Below, in pieces: positions 50,524 to 58,282 of a DNA stretch of 58,282 bases. Positions within the stretch are counted from its first letter, which is position 1, and each line of letters starts with the position of its first letter. The translations under genes were made by a program, and so were the position numbers. The stretch is taken from NCBI RefSeq assembly GCF_029868745.1, contig NZ_JARWOP010000387.1, positions 1 through 58,282 of the forward strand, given 5' to 3'. The notes beneath the pieces are model-generated. The model worked only from the letters and a program-made list of their open reading frames with translations. It did no database searches and was not told where the DNA came from. The stretch comes from Nocardia wallacei. Its GTDB lineage: Bacteria > Actinomycetota > Actinomycetes > Mycobacteriales > Mycobacteriaceae.

Positions 50524-53430
50524 ATGAGGACGACGACGCAGGTGGGGGCGCAGCCCGTGCGCTGGACGGCGGAGCAGGTGGCCGCGCTGGCGCCCGATGC
50601 CGCCGCGCTCACCGCCGCCCGCAAGCTGCGGCATCGGTGGCAGGACACAGGGTGGCACGGGGCGGCGTTGTGGGGCCGGTGCCAGGGCAGCGGGGCCACG
50701 CCGTACCGGACGATCGTGGACCTGTCCGGCCCGGCCTACAAGTGTTCGTGCCCGAGCCGGAAGTTCCCGTGCAAGCACGCGCTGTCACTGCTGCTGACCT
50801 GGTCCGAGGGGGAAGTCCGCGAGGTCGGCGAACCGGCCGATTTCGCGGCCGAGTGGATCGGGGCCCGCGCGGCCGCCGCCCCCGCCGCCGCGGCGAAGAA
50901 GACCGCCCGCGCCGCGACGACGCAGCAGCGCCGAACCCGCGTGACAGCGGGGCTCGAGGAGCTGGACGTCTGGCTGTGCGATCAGGTGCGAACGGGGCTG
51001 GCGCAGGCGGAGCGCTCGTTCGAAACCTTCGAGTCGGTCGCCGCGCGCATGGTGGACGCCCAGGCGCCCGGAGCGGCATCGGCTCTACGGCAACTTCCTC
51101 GCAATGTCGTGCTGCGCGAGGATTGGCCGACCCTGCTGCTACGCGAATACGGCCGACTGCATCTCCTGGCCGCGGCACACCGACGCTTGGACGAGCTGCC
51201 ACCCGCCTTGGCCGCCGCCACCCGCGCCCACCTCGGATACCCCATGCCCGCGGAGACAGTGCGCGGCGAGCCCCCGATCCGCGACCACTGGATGGTGCTG
51301 GCCCGCCGCATCACCGAGGAGGAGCGCCTGTACACCCGCCGAGTATGGCTGCGCGGCCGCCACACCGCCCGCTGGGCCAAGATCATCGACCACAACTACG
51401 GCACCCCCACCTTCCCCGCCGACATGCCCACCCCCGGCACCCTCATAGACGCGGACCTGCACTTCTACCCCGCCGCCGCCCCCCTACGCGCCCTCTGGGG
51501 CACCCGACACGGCACCCCCACACCGTTCACCACCATCCCCTCAACCCCACCCCCGCCCCCCGAAACCCCCAGCACCGCAGGCGGAGACGATGCGGTCCGG
51601 CCCGGGAGTATCGCGGGGGCGCTGGAGGGACATGCTCGGGCGCTGGGGGCGGATCCGTGGTTGCGGGCGTGGCCGGTGGTGTTGGCGGAAGTGGTGCCGG
51701 TGGCTGGGGAGGATGGGTGGTGGGTGGCCGAAGTCGATGGGGGCGCGGTGCCGATGGCGTTGCTCGCGGAGCCGCCGTGGCGGTTGCTGGGGTTGTCCGG
51801 CGGGCATCCGGTGACGGTGATCGGTGAGTGGACCGCCGATGGGCTGGTGCCGCTGTCGGCGTTCACCGCGGGCGATATCACCGACGTCGGCGGGGAGCCC
51901 GTGGGCAGGGCCGTCAGCGCGCCGACCGGTGAGCTGACGTCGGCGGCGCTGCTGGGCACCGCGCGGCGCGCGCTGGATCCGGCCCGGCTGCCCGCCGCCA
52001 TTGCCGACACGGCCGCGCGATTGCGTGGCGATCCGGCCGCCGTGCTGCTCGAAACCGCCTGTCTACAGGATCTTTTCGAGCGGGGCGGGGTGGTTCCCGG
52101 CACCGCGGAGTTGCCCGCTCCCGCCGCCGAGGACGACCGGCCGACGCTGCCGCCACTCGCCGCGACGCGCCTCGCGCGGATGGTGACCGAGCGCTCGCCG
52201 TTTCTCGACGAATGGTTCGAGGCCGTCGCGCCGCGCGACTATCGCGCGCCCGACGCACTCTGCGCGCTGCTGCTCGAACAGGCCAGAACCCAAGCCGCAC
52301 TGCGGGAACCGCTGCTGCGCCTGGCCGGGGTGCGCGGCAGCTGGCTCGCGCGGCACAATCCGCAATGGCGGAAGCTGGCGAGCCCCGGGCTGGAATCCGC
52401 CGACGTGTGGACGCACGGCCGCCCCGCGGAACGCCGGGCCTGGCTGGCCGCATTGCGCGCGCACGATCCTCAGGCCGCGCGGGAGACACTGACCGCCGGC
52501 TGGCGCACCGAGCCCGCCGCCGCGCGAGCCGAATTGCTCACCGTCCTGGCCGACGGGCTGGACCTCGCCGACGAGCCGCTGCTGGAGTCGGCGCTCGACG
52601 ACTCGCGGGCCGAGGTGCGCCGCCTCGCCGCGGATCTCCTTGCCCGCCTTCCCGATTCGGCATTCGCCCGGCGCATGGAGCGGCGGGCGGCGAGCTGGCT
52701 CACGCTGGAACAGAACCGCCTCGTCGCTCGTCTCCCCCGCGCGCTCGGCGACGCCGACCGCCGCGACGGCATCGCCGACCGCCCCGGCACCACGGCGTAC
52801 CGAGTGGACGGCGCGCCCGACGTGGCCGCCGAATGGCTGCGCCGCACCGTGGCCGCCACCCCGCTGCGGCATTGGGAGGCGCTGTTCGCCGCGCCCGACC
52901 GGGCCGTCCGGACGCGCATGGCCGAGGAACTGCTCGGCCCCATGTTCACCGGCTGGGCCGAGGCGGCCCTGGCACAACGCGACAGCCGCTGGGCCGCAAC
53001 GTTGTTCGAGATCCTGACCGCGACCCCGACCCTGGGCGCCGACCTCGACCTGCGCCGCGATCTGTTCGCGCTGCTGCCGCTGCACGAGCGGGTCCGGTAT
53101 CTGCGGCGGCTGGACAGCAGTTGGCTGGCGGAGGTGGAGTTGCTGGTGGGGGCGGTGCCGCGGCCGTGGCCGATGCCGCTGGCCGAACATCTGGTCCGGC
53201 TGCTGCTCGATCGTGCGCAGCTGGCGGCGGCACGGCCGGGCGCGCCCGGCCTGTCGCCCGCCTCGTACCGCACCCTGTTCCGGACCGCGGCCGCGCACTT
53301 CCCCGTCGAGGCCGGCGCGGTCGTCACCGTCGCCGCGCGCCGCTGCGGTGATGCGCACTGGCAGCGCACCTTCGAACAACTCGCTCACGACCTGACCGAA
53401 CGCACGACGATGCTCGAGGAGCTGCAGTGA
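50524..53430 (+). CDS. SWIM zinc-finger protein (YehQ-like)
   Basis: A 968-residue protein, first of a four-gene overlapping set. The SWIM finger is C74-S-C76-x6-C83-K-H85 in a typical segment (Y-R-T-I-V-D-L-S-G-P-A-Y-K-C). A second part from ~residue 380 is helical-repeat-like (ARLPDSAFARRMERRAASWL, DSRAEVRRLAADLL resembling HEAT). They are joined by a Pro-rich linker (residues ~341-355). At about 51,590, just past that linker, the coding strand changes sharply from C-rich to G-rich. ATG 50524 has GGGGGA six bases upstream. SWIM fingers bind DNA or proteins; in E. coli the homologue YehQ is encoded with YehL, YehM and YehP. Confidence 0.9.
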   Translation: MRTTTQVGAQPVRWTAEQVAALAPDAAALTAARKLRHRWQDTGWHGAALWGRCQGSGATPYRTIVDLSGPAYKCSCPSRKFPCKHALSLLLTWSEGEVREVGEPADFAAEWIGARAAAAPAAAAKKTARAATTQQRRTRVTAGLEELDVWLCDQVRTGLAQAERSFETFESVAARMVDAQAPGAASALRQLPRNVVLREDWPTLLLREYGRLHLLAAAHRRLDELPPALAAATRAHLGYPMPAETVRGEPPIRDHWMVLARRITEEERLYTRRVWLRGRHTARWAKIIDHNYGTPTFPADMPTPGTLIDADLHFYPAAAPLRALWGTRHGTPTPFTTIPSTPPPPPETPSTAGGDDAVRPGSIAGALEGHARALGADPWLRAWPVVLAEVVPVAGEDGWWVAEVDGGAVPMALLAEPPWRLLGLSGGHPVTVIGEWTADGLVPLSAFTAGDITDVGGEPVGRAVSAPTGELTSAALLGTARRALDPARLPAAIADTAARLRGDPAAVLLETACLQDLFERGGVVPGTAELPAPAAEDDRPTLPPLAATRLARMVTERSPFLDEWFEAVAPRDYRAPDALCALLLEQARTQAALREPLLRLAGVRGSWLARHNPQWRKLASPGLESADVWTHGRPAERRAWLAALRAHDPQAARETLTAGWRTEPAAARAELLTVLADGLDLADEPLLESALDDSRAEVRRLAADLLARLPDSAFARRMERRAASWLTLEQNRLVARLPRALGDADRRDGIADRPGTTAYRVDGAPDVAAEWLRRTVAATPLRHWEALFAAPDRAVRTRMAEELLGPMFTGWAEAALAQRDSRWAATLFEILTATPTLGADLDLRRDLFALLPLHERVRYLRRLDSSWLAEVELLVGAVPRPWPMPLAEHLVRLLLDRAQLAAARPGAPGLSPASYRTLFRTAAAHFPVEAGAVVTVAARRCGDAHWQRTFEQLAHDLTERTTMLEELQ

Positions 53431-54530
53431 CCACGACCGAATCTCCCCGCGACGACCTGCTGCGCCCGCACGCCGAACAGGCCTTCGCCGAGGAACTGCG
53501 CCTCCTCGCCGCGGCCGACGACCGCCCCCGCCCGCCGTCGTGGCGGATGTCGCCCTGGGCGGTCGTGACGTATCTGCTCGGCGGCACCCTGTCCGACGGC
53601 ACCGTGATCAGCCCGAAGTACGTCGGACCGCGCCGGCTGATGGAGGTGGCGGTGGCGACCCTCGCCACCGACCGCGCGCTGTTGCTGCTCGGCGTGCCGG
53701 GAACCGCGAAAACCTGGGTGTCGGAACATCTTTCGGCAGCGATCTGCGGTACGTCCACGCTGCTGGTGCAGGGCACCTCCGGCACCGCGGAGGAGGCCAT
53801 CCGCTACGGCTGGAACTACGCGCGGCTGCTGGCCGAGGGGCCGAGCACCGGCGCACTCGTGTCCTCCCCGATCATGACGGCCATGCGGGCCGGGGCGATC
53901 GCCCGCGTCGAGGAACTCACCCGCATCCCCTCCGACGTGCAGGACGCGCTGATCACGGTGCTGTCGGAGAAGACGCTGCCGGTCCCCGAACTGGGCACCG
54001 AGGTGCAGGCGGCCAAGGGCTTCAATGTCATCGCGACCGCCAACGACCGCGACCGCGGCGTCAACGAGTTGTCCTCCGCGCTGCGCCGCCGCTTCAACAC
54101 GGTCGTGCTGCCGCTGCCGTCGGACGAGGACGAAGAGGTCGCCATCGTCGTCCGGCGCGTCGAACAGCTCGGCGCCGCACTGGAATTGCCCGCCGTGCCC
54201 GCCGCGGCCGAGGAGGTGCGGCGGGTGGTGCGAGTGTTCCGCGAACTGCGCTCGGGCCTCACCGCCGACGGCCGGACCAAACTGAAATCCCCCTCCGCCA
54301 CCCTGTCCACCGCGGAAGCCATCTCGGTCATCACCAACGGCCTCGCCCTGTCGGCCCACTTCGGCGACGGCGTCCTGCGCGCGGCCGATGTGGCGGGCGC
54401 GGTACTGGGCGCGGTCGTCAAGGACCCGGTCGCCGACACGGTGGTCTGGACGGAATACCTGGAAGCCGTGGTACGCGAACGCCCGGACTGGGCCGACTTC
54501 TACCGAGCCTGCCGCGAGGTCCACGGATGA
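53427..54530 (+). CDS. MoxR-type AAA+ ATPase (YehL-like)
   Basis: A 367-residue AAA+ protein of the MoxR/RavA clade. Walker A G89-VPGTAKT96, Walker B region IARVEELTRIP, sensor-1 IATANDRDRG and arginine finger in SSALRRRFNTV. GTG 53427 overlaps the SWIM gene stop (GTGA). MoxR proteins act as chaperone-like remodelers with VWA partners, and the VWA gene two positions downstream fits. Pre-sensor beta-hairpin and lid segments are as expected for the family. Confidence 0.94.
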   Translation: MTTTESPRDDLLRPHAEQAFAEELRLLAAADDRPRPPSWRMSPWAVVTYLLGGTLSDGTVISPKYVGPRRLMEVAVATLATDRALLLLGVPGTAKTWVSEHLSAAICGTSTLLVQGTSGTAEEAIRYGWNYARLLAEGPSTGALVSSPIMTAMRAGAIARVEELTRIPSDVQDALITVLSEKTLPVPELGTEVQAAKGFNVIATANDRDRGVNELSSALRRRFNTVVLPLPSDEDEEVAIVVRRVEQLGAALELPAVPAAAEEVRRVVRVFRELRSGLTADGRTKLKSPSATLSTAEAISVITNGLALSAHFGDGVLRAADVAGAVLGAVVKDPVADTVVWTEYLEAVVRERPDWADFYRACREVHG

Positions 54531-56716
54531 CCGTCCCCGAGACCCGCGTTTTCGGGATTCGGCACCATGGGCCGGGTTCGGCTCGGTCGTTGCGGTTGGC
54601 GTTGGCACGATTCGAGCCGGACGCGATCCTGATCGAGGGCCCTGCCGACGCCGACCCGTTGGTCGCCTATGTCTCGTGTGCGGAGATGCGGCCGCCGATC
54701 GCGCTGCTGGCCTATGTGCCGGACGCTCCGTCCCGCGCGGCGTTCTGGCCGTTCGCCAGGTTCTCACCCGAATGGCAGGCATTGCGTTACGCCGTGGAAC
54801 ACGATGTGGCCGTGGGGTTTTGCGACCTCCCCGCCACCCAAGTGCTGGCCCACGACACCGAACCGGGCGATCGGTCCGACCCGCTCGCCGAGCTGGCCGC
54901 CGCGGCCGGTTACGACGATCCGGAACGCTGGTGGGACGCGGTCATCGAATCCGGCGCCGACGCCGACACTTTCGAGGCTGTGACCGAGGCTATGGCCGCC
55001 CTGCGCGAGTCCGCGGAGATCGCTCCCGTCGACCCGCACACCCTCCGCCGCGAGGCGTATATGCGCCAAGTGATGCGAAAAACGTTGAAGGACGGGGCGA
55101 AACGGCTCGCGGTGGTGTGCGGCGCGTGGCACGCACCCGCCCTGACGGGCAGGCTGGGCCCGGCGGCCCCGGATGCCCGGCTGCTCAAGGGCATGCCGAA
55201 GGCCAAGGCCACACTCACCTGGGTGCCGTGGACGCACTCGCGCCTGGCGGGGTCGTCCGGGTACGGCGCGGGCATCACCTCGCCGGGCTGGTACCACCAC
55301 CTGTTCACCGAAACCGAGCAGCCGATCGTGCGCTGGCTGACCAAGGTGGCCGCGACGCTGCGCGCCCACGATCTGCCGGTGTCGAGCGCGCACATCATCG
55401 AAGCCGTCCGGCTGGCCGACACGCTGGCCGCGTTGCGCGGGCGACCGCTGCCGGGATTGTCGGAGGTCACCGACGCCACCCGCGCCGTGCTGTGCGAGGG
55501 CGACGAGACCATGCTCCGGCTGGTCGTCGCGGAACTGGTGGTGGGCGAGACGCTGGGCTCGGTGCCCGACAGCACGCCCGCGGTGCCGCTCGACGCCGAC
55601 CTGCGCGCCCGGTCCCGGTCGCTGCGGCTGAAACCGGAGGCCGGTGACCGGCAACTCGATCTCGACCTGCGCCGCGACCTCGACGTCGAACGCTCCCATC
55701 TGCTGCACCGGCTGCGGCTGCTCGGAATCGATTGGGGCACACCGATCACCGGCGAGGTGCGCAACACCGGCACCTTCCGGGAGAGCTGGACGCTGCGATG
55801 GGAGCCGGAACTGTCCGTCGCCGTCATCGAGGCCTCCCGCTGGGGCACCACCATCCGCACGGCCGCGCAGGCGCGATTGCTCGACACCGCCTCCGCCGCG
55901 GAGGTCACCGTCGCCGATCTGAGCACGGCGCTGGAACGGGCGCTACTGGCGGATCTCGGCGGCGCCATCGACGGCCTGGTGTCGCGGCTGGAGTCGGTGG
56001 CGGCACTGGATCACGACGTCACCCATCTGCTCGACGCCCTCCCCGGCCTGATCCGCACGCTGCGCTACGGCAATGTGCGAGGCACCGATACCGCGGCACT
56101 CACCCGCGTCGCCGACGGCCTGCTCGTGCGCATCTGTGCCGGGCTGCCGAGCGCGGTCACCGGGCTCGATACCGATGCGGCCGACCGGATGCGAGCGCTG
56201 CTCGAGGCCGCCCATCTGGCTATCGCCACCCGAGACGATCCCCGGACGACCGCCGCGTGGCTCGCCGCCCTGCGTACCCTGGCCGACCGGGACGACGTGC
56301 ACGGCACACTGATCGGCCGCGTCGTCCGACTACTCTGCGACGCAGGCGTTTTCGACGATTCCGTCGCCTCCGACCGGCTGTCCGCCGCGCTCTCGGTCGG
56401 GCACACCCCGGCCGAGAAGGCGGCCTGGATCGACGGCTTTCTCGGCGGCCGCGGTCTGCTGCTGGTGCACGACCGCGAGCTGCTGCGCCTGGTCGACACC
56501 TGGCTGCGCGGGCTCGGCGAGGAGCAGTTCGTCACCACCCTGCCGCTGCTCCGCCGCACCTTCGGCGCCTTCGAAACCGGTGAGCGGCAAGCGATCGCAC
56601 ACGCCGTCCGGGACGGCGCACCGGCCGCCACCGGTCCCGGCGTCGCGGCCACAGACCCGTACCGGGGCACGCTCGCCCTGTCGGCGATCACCGAGATCCT
56701 GGAGGTAGCCGTATGA
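54527..56716 (+). CDS. DUF5682 family protein (YehM-like)
   Basis: A 729-residue protein of unknown biochemical function. The N-terminal ~260 residues resemble TraB/ChaN/erythromycin-esterase-type folds: FGIRHHGPGSARSLRLAL, AILIEGPADADPL, LAVVCGAWHAPAL. The remainder is helical. Conserved H13-H14 and H of GAWHAP could form a metal or catalytic site; this is inference. ATG 54527 overlaps the AAA+ stop (ATGA), and its own stop overlaps the VWA start (ATGA), so all four genes are translationally linked. Confidence 0.9.
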   Translation: MTVPETRVFGIRHHGPGSARSLRLALARFEPDAILIEGPADADPLVAYVSCAEMRPPIALLAYVPDAPSRAAFWPFARFSPEWQALRYAVEHDVAVGFCDLPATQVLAHDTEPGDRSDPLAELAAAAGYDDPERWWDAVIESGADADTFEAVTEAMAALRESAEIAPVDPHTLRREAYMRQVMRKTLKDGAKRLAVVCGAWHAPALTGRLGPAAPDARLLKGMPKAKATLTWVPWTHSRLAGSSGYGAGITSPGWYHHLFTETEQPIVRWLTKVAATLRAHDLPVSSAHIIEAVRLADTLAALRGRPLPGLSEVTDATRAVLCEGDETMLRLVVAELVVGETLGSVPDSTPAVPLDADLRARSRSLRLKPEAGDRQLDLDLRRDLDVERSHLLHRLRLLGIDWGTPITGEVRNTGTFRESWTLRWEPELSVAVIEASRWGTTIRTAAQARLLDTASAAEVTVADLSTALERALLADLGGAIDGLVSRLESVAALDHDVTHLLDALPGLIRTLRYGNVRGTDTAALTRVADGLLVRICAGLPSAVTGLDTDAADRMRALLEAAHLAIATRDDPRTTAAWLAALRTLADRDDVHGTLIGRVVRLLCDAGVFDDSVASDRLSAALSVGHTPAEKAAWIDGFLGGRGLLLVHDRELLRLVDTWLRGLGEEQFVTTLPLLRRTFGAFETGERQAIAHAVRDGAPAATGPGVAATDPYRGTLALSAITEILEVAV

Positions 56717-57900
56717 CCGCGGACCCCGCGCCGGACCTGCCGCTTCCGGACGAAACACAGGCCCGCCGTTGGCGTTTGGTGCTCGGCGCACCGGCCGAGG
56801 AGGGCCTGGGCGGGCTGGCATCGGCGACCGACGCCGCGATGGATCGTGCGCTGTCGGCGCTGTACAACGCCGACGAGCAGTCGACGGCCGAGAAGCGGTC
56901 GTCCGGACTCGGCGACTCGGCGCCGAAGGTCGCCAGATGGCTCGGCGACATCCGCACCTACTTCCCGTCGACCGTGGTGGAGGTGATGCAGCGCGACGCC
57001 GTGCAGCGCCTGAACCTCACCCGGCTGCTGCTGGAACCGGAGCTGCTGGAGGCGGTCGAGCCGGACGTGCACCTGGTGGGCACGCTGCTGAGCCTGAACC
57101 GGGTGATGCCGGAATCGACCAGGTCCACCGCCCGCATGGTGGTGGAGAAGGTGGTCCGTGAGATCGAGCGCCGCATCGCCGACCGCACCGTGGCCGCCGT
57201 ATCGGGTGCGCTGAACCGGGCCGCGCGCGTGTCCCGCCCGCGGCTGCGCGATATCGACTGGGACCGCACCATCCGCCGCAACCTCGCGCACTACCTGCCC
57301 GAACACCGCACCGTGGTCCCGCAGCGGCTCGTGGGCTACGGGCGCAGGGCGCAGGCGGTGCGCCGCGACGTGGTGCTGGCCGTCGACCAGTCCGGCTCGA
57401 TGGCCTCGAGCGTGGTGTACGCCTCCGTGTTCGCGGCCGTGCTCGCCTCGATGCGATCACTGAAGACCTCGCTGGTGGTCTTCGACACCGCCGTCGTCGA
57501 CCTCACCGAACAACTCACCGACCCGGTCGACGTGCTGTTCGGCACCCAGCTCGGCGGCGGCACCGACATCAATCGCGCCCTCGCCTACTGCGGTCAACTG
57601 ATCACGCGGCCGGCGGACACCCTGTTCGTACTGATCTCCGATCTGTACGAGGGCGGCATCCGCGACGAGATGCTGCGCCGCATCGCCACCATGAAGGAGG
57701 CGGGCGTGCAGGTGCTGGTGCTACTGGCCCTGTCCGACGACGGGGCGCCGGCCTATGACCACGACAACGCGGCCGCGCTCGCGGGACTCGGCGTCCCCGC
57801 CTTCGCCTGCACCCCCGACAGTTTTCCGGACCTGCTGGCCGTGGCCCTCGACCGCGGCGACGTCACGGCCTGGGCGCACGCCCACGCCGGGAAGAGTTAA
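56713..57900 (+). CDS. VWA domain protein (YehP/CoxE-like)
   Basis: A 395-residue protein. Residues ~1-200 are helical and family-specific; ~218-395 is a VWA domain with MIDAS D225-Q-S227-G-S229, the threonine in GGGTDINRAL and the aspartate in LISDLYEGG, so metal binding should be intact. Such VWA proteins recruit substrates to MoxR ATPases. ATG 56713 overlaps the DUF5682 stop. No signal peptide or TM, so cytoplasmic. It ends next to a tiny gene on the opposite strand. Confidence 0.94.
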   Translation: MTADPAPDLPLPDETQARRWRLVLGAPAEEGLGGLASATDAAMDRALSALYNADEQSTAEKRSSGLGDSAPKVARWLGDIRTYFPSTVVEVMQRDAVQRLNLTRLLLEPELLEAVEPDVHLVGTLLSLNRVMPESTRSTARMVVEKVVREIERRIADRTVAAVSGALNRAARVSRPRLRDIDWDRTIRRNLAHYLPEHRTVVPQRLVGYGRRAQAVRRDVVLAVDQSGSMASSVVYASVFAAVLASMRSLKTSLVVFDTAVVDLTEQLTDPVDVLFGTQLGGGTDINRALAYCGQLITRPADTLFVLISDLYEGGIRDEMLRRIATMKEAGVQVLVLLALSDDGAPAYDHDNAAALAGLGVPAFACTPDSFPDLLAVALDRGDVTAWAHAHAGKS

Positions 57901-57968
57901 CTGCCGAACAGCTTGAGACCCATCATGATCACGGCCAGCGTCAGACCGATCACCGACAGAAATTCCAT
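57897..57968 (-). CDS. 23-residue single-span membrane peptide
   Basis: Starts MEFLSVIGLTLAVIMMG and ends LKLFGS: nearly the whole chain is one hydrophobic helix. ATG 57968 has AAGGGG six bases upstream, unusually good spacing for a chance frame. Its stop codon overlaps the VWA stop on the other strand. Function unknown; many actinomycetes carry such unannotated one-span peptides. Confidence 0.6.
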   Translation of the reverse strand: MEFLSVIGLTLAVIMMGLKLFGS

Positions 57969-58020
57969 CTGGCACCCCTTCGTCCGAACCGAGCGAGCTG
58001 GGACAACGAGCCGGTCCAGC

Positions 58021-58282
58021 GTAGCCCCGGGGGGGGGCGGGGCCCCCCCCCCCCCCCCCCCGGGGCCCCCCCCGCAACGAACCGCGGCGCCGGCCCCCGC
58101 CCCGACGGGGGCCGGGCCCGGGTACCCGTGCGGTCTTTGGCGGGGGGGGGGGGCGTGGGGGGGGGGGCGCGCGGCGCGCGGGCGGGGGGGGCGGGCCGCG
58201 CGCACGCCGCCGCTGGCGGCCATCGCCGATCTCTGAGCGCCCCCGGACCGTGCGAGATTTCCGCGGGGACACGGCCGCGTGC
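58021..58282. other. Low-complexity right end, probable sequence artefact
   Basis: Runs of 8-18 identical G or C bases occur repeatedly at 58029-58195, which is out of character with the rest of the window. No gene can be read. The last ~80 bases look ordinary. Likely a contig end with base-calling or assembly errors; the promoter of the 23-residue peptide lies here. Confidence 0.7.

Overview
The window reads as chromosomal DNA of a high-GC mycolic-acid actinomycete, most likely Nocardia or a close relative. Evidence: GC-rich codon use throughout, MtrA-MtrB-LpqB, WhiB2, F420 genes fbiA-fbiB, DesA3-type desaturases with their dedicated reductase, and GDP-mannose and rhamnose genes for the arabinogalactan/lipomannan wall. 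Much of the order follows, from general knowledge, the M. tuberculosis Rv3229c-Rv3268 neighbourhood. No tRNA, rRNA, CRISPR array, insertion sequence or prophage was recognised. Both ends of the window are very GC-rich and the right end has implausible homopolymers, so this is probably a whole contig.

Layout. (1) 0.4-6.5 kb, plus strand: a WS/DGAT-like acyltransferase, a small DUF6912-like protein, a ferredoxin-type reductase and two DesA3-like desaturases, closed by a strong terminator; reductase and second desaturase share a 20-bp operator-like sequence. (2) 6.6-8.6 kb: bluB and a FadI-type thiolase, convergent. (3) 8.7-11.4 kb, minus strand: a compact class II lasso-peptide cluster A-C-B1-B2 with predicted 18-residue core GFSSFLPEFPFGDQNWPN (macrolactam G1-E8). 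It is the best candidate for an undescribed product. (4) 11.7-21.4 kb, minus: hpf, comF, lpqB, mtrB, mtrA, tmk, sahH, alkB, a conserved block in which the rubredoxin genes expected after alkB are absent. (5) 21.8-25.5 kb: a CitB/DcuR-CitA/DcuS type two-component pair divergent from dctA. (6) 25.6-28.5 kb, minus: fbiA-fbiB-NUDIX (coenzyme F420). (7) 28.9-35.6 kb: whiB2, a degenerate zincin-like protein, DUF3499, manB, tobH-like, manA and a CDF transporter. (8) 35.6-40.6 kb, minus: FAD oxidoreductase, TetR, manC, wbbL, rmlD. (9) 40.8-46.3 kb: LCP ligase, TIGR03089 protein, P450, carboxylesterase, SelT/W/H protein. (10) 46.3-49.6 kb, minus: a Rad50-like ATPase with a CPVC hook, a small partner overlapping it, and a YchJ-like protein. 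(11) 50.5-57.9 kb, plus: four overlapping genes, SWIM zinc finger - MoxR AAA+ - DUF5682 - VWA, matching the enigmatic E. coli yehQ-L-M-P set.

Genes work together in clear groups: lipid desaturation and storage (1), a ribosomally made peptide (3), envelope-stress signalling with essential metabolism (4), dicarboxylate uptake (5), F420 synthesis (6), sugar-nucleotide supply and wall-polymer ligation (7-9), and two uncharacterised ATPase-centred modules (10, 11). Functions given for groups 10 and 11 stop at what domain content supports.
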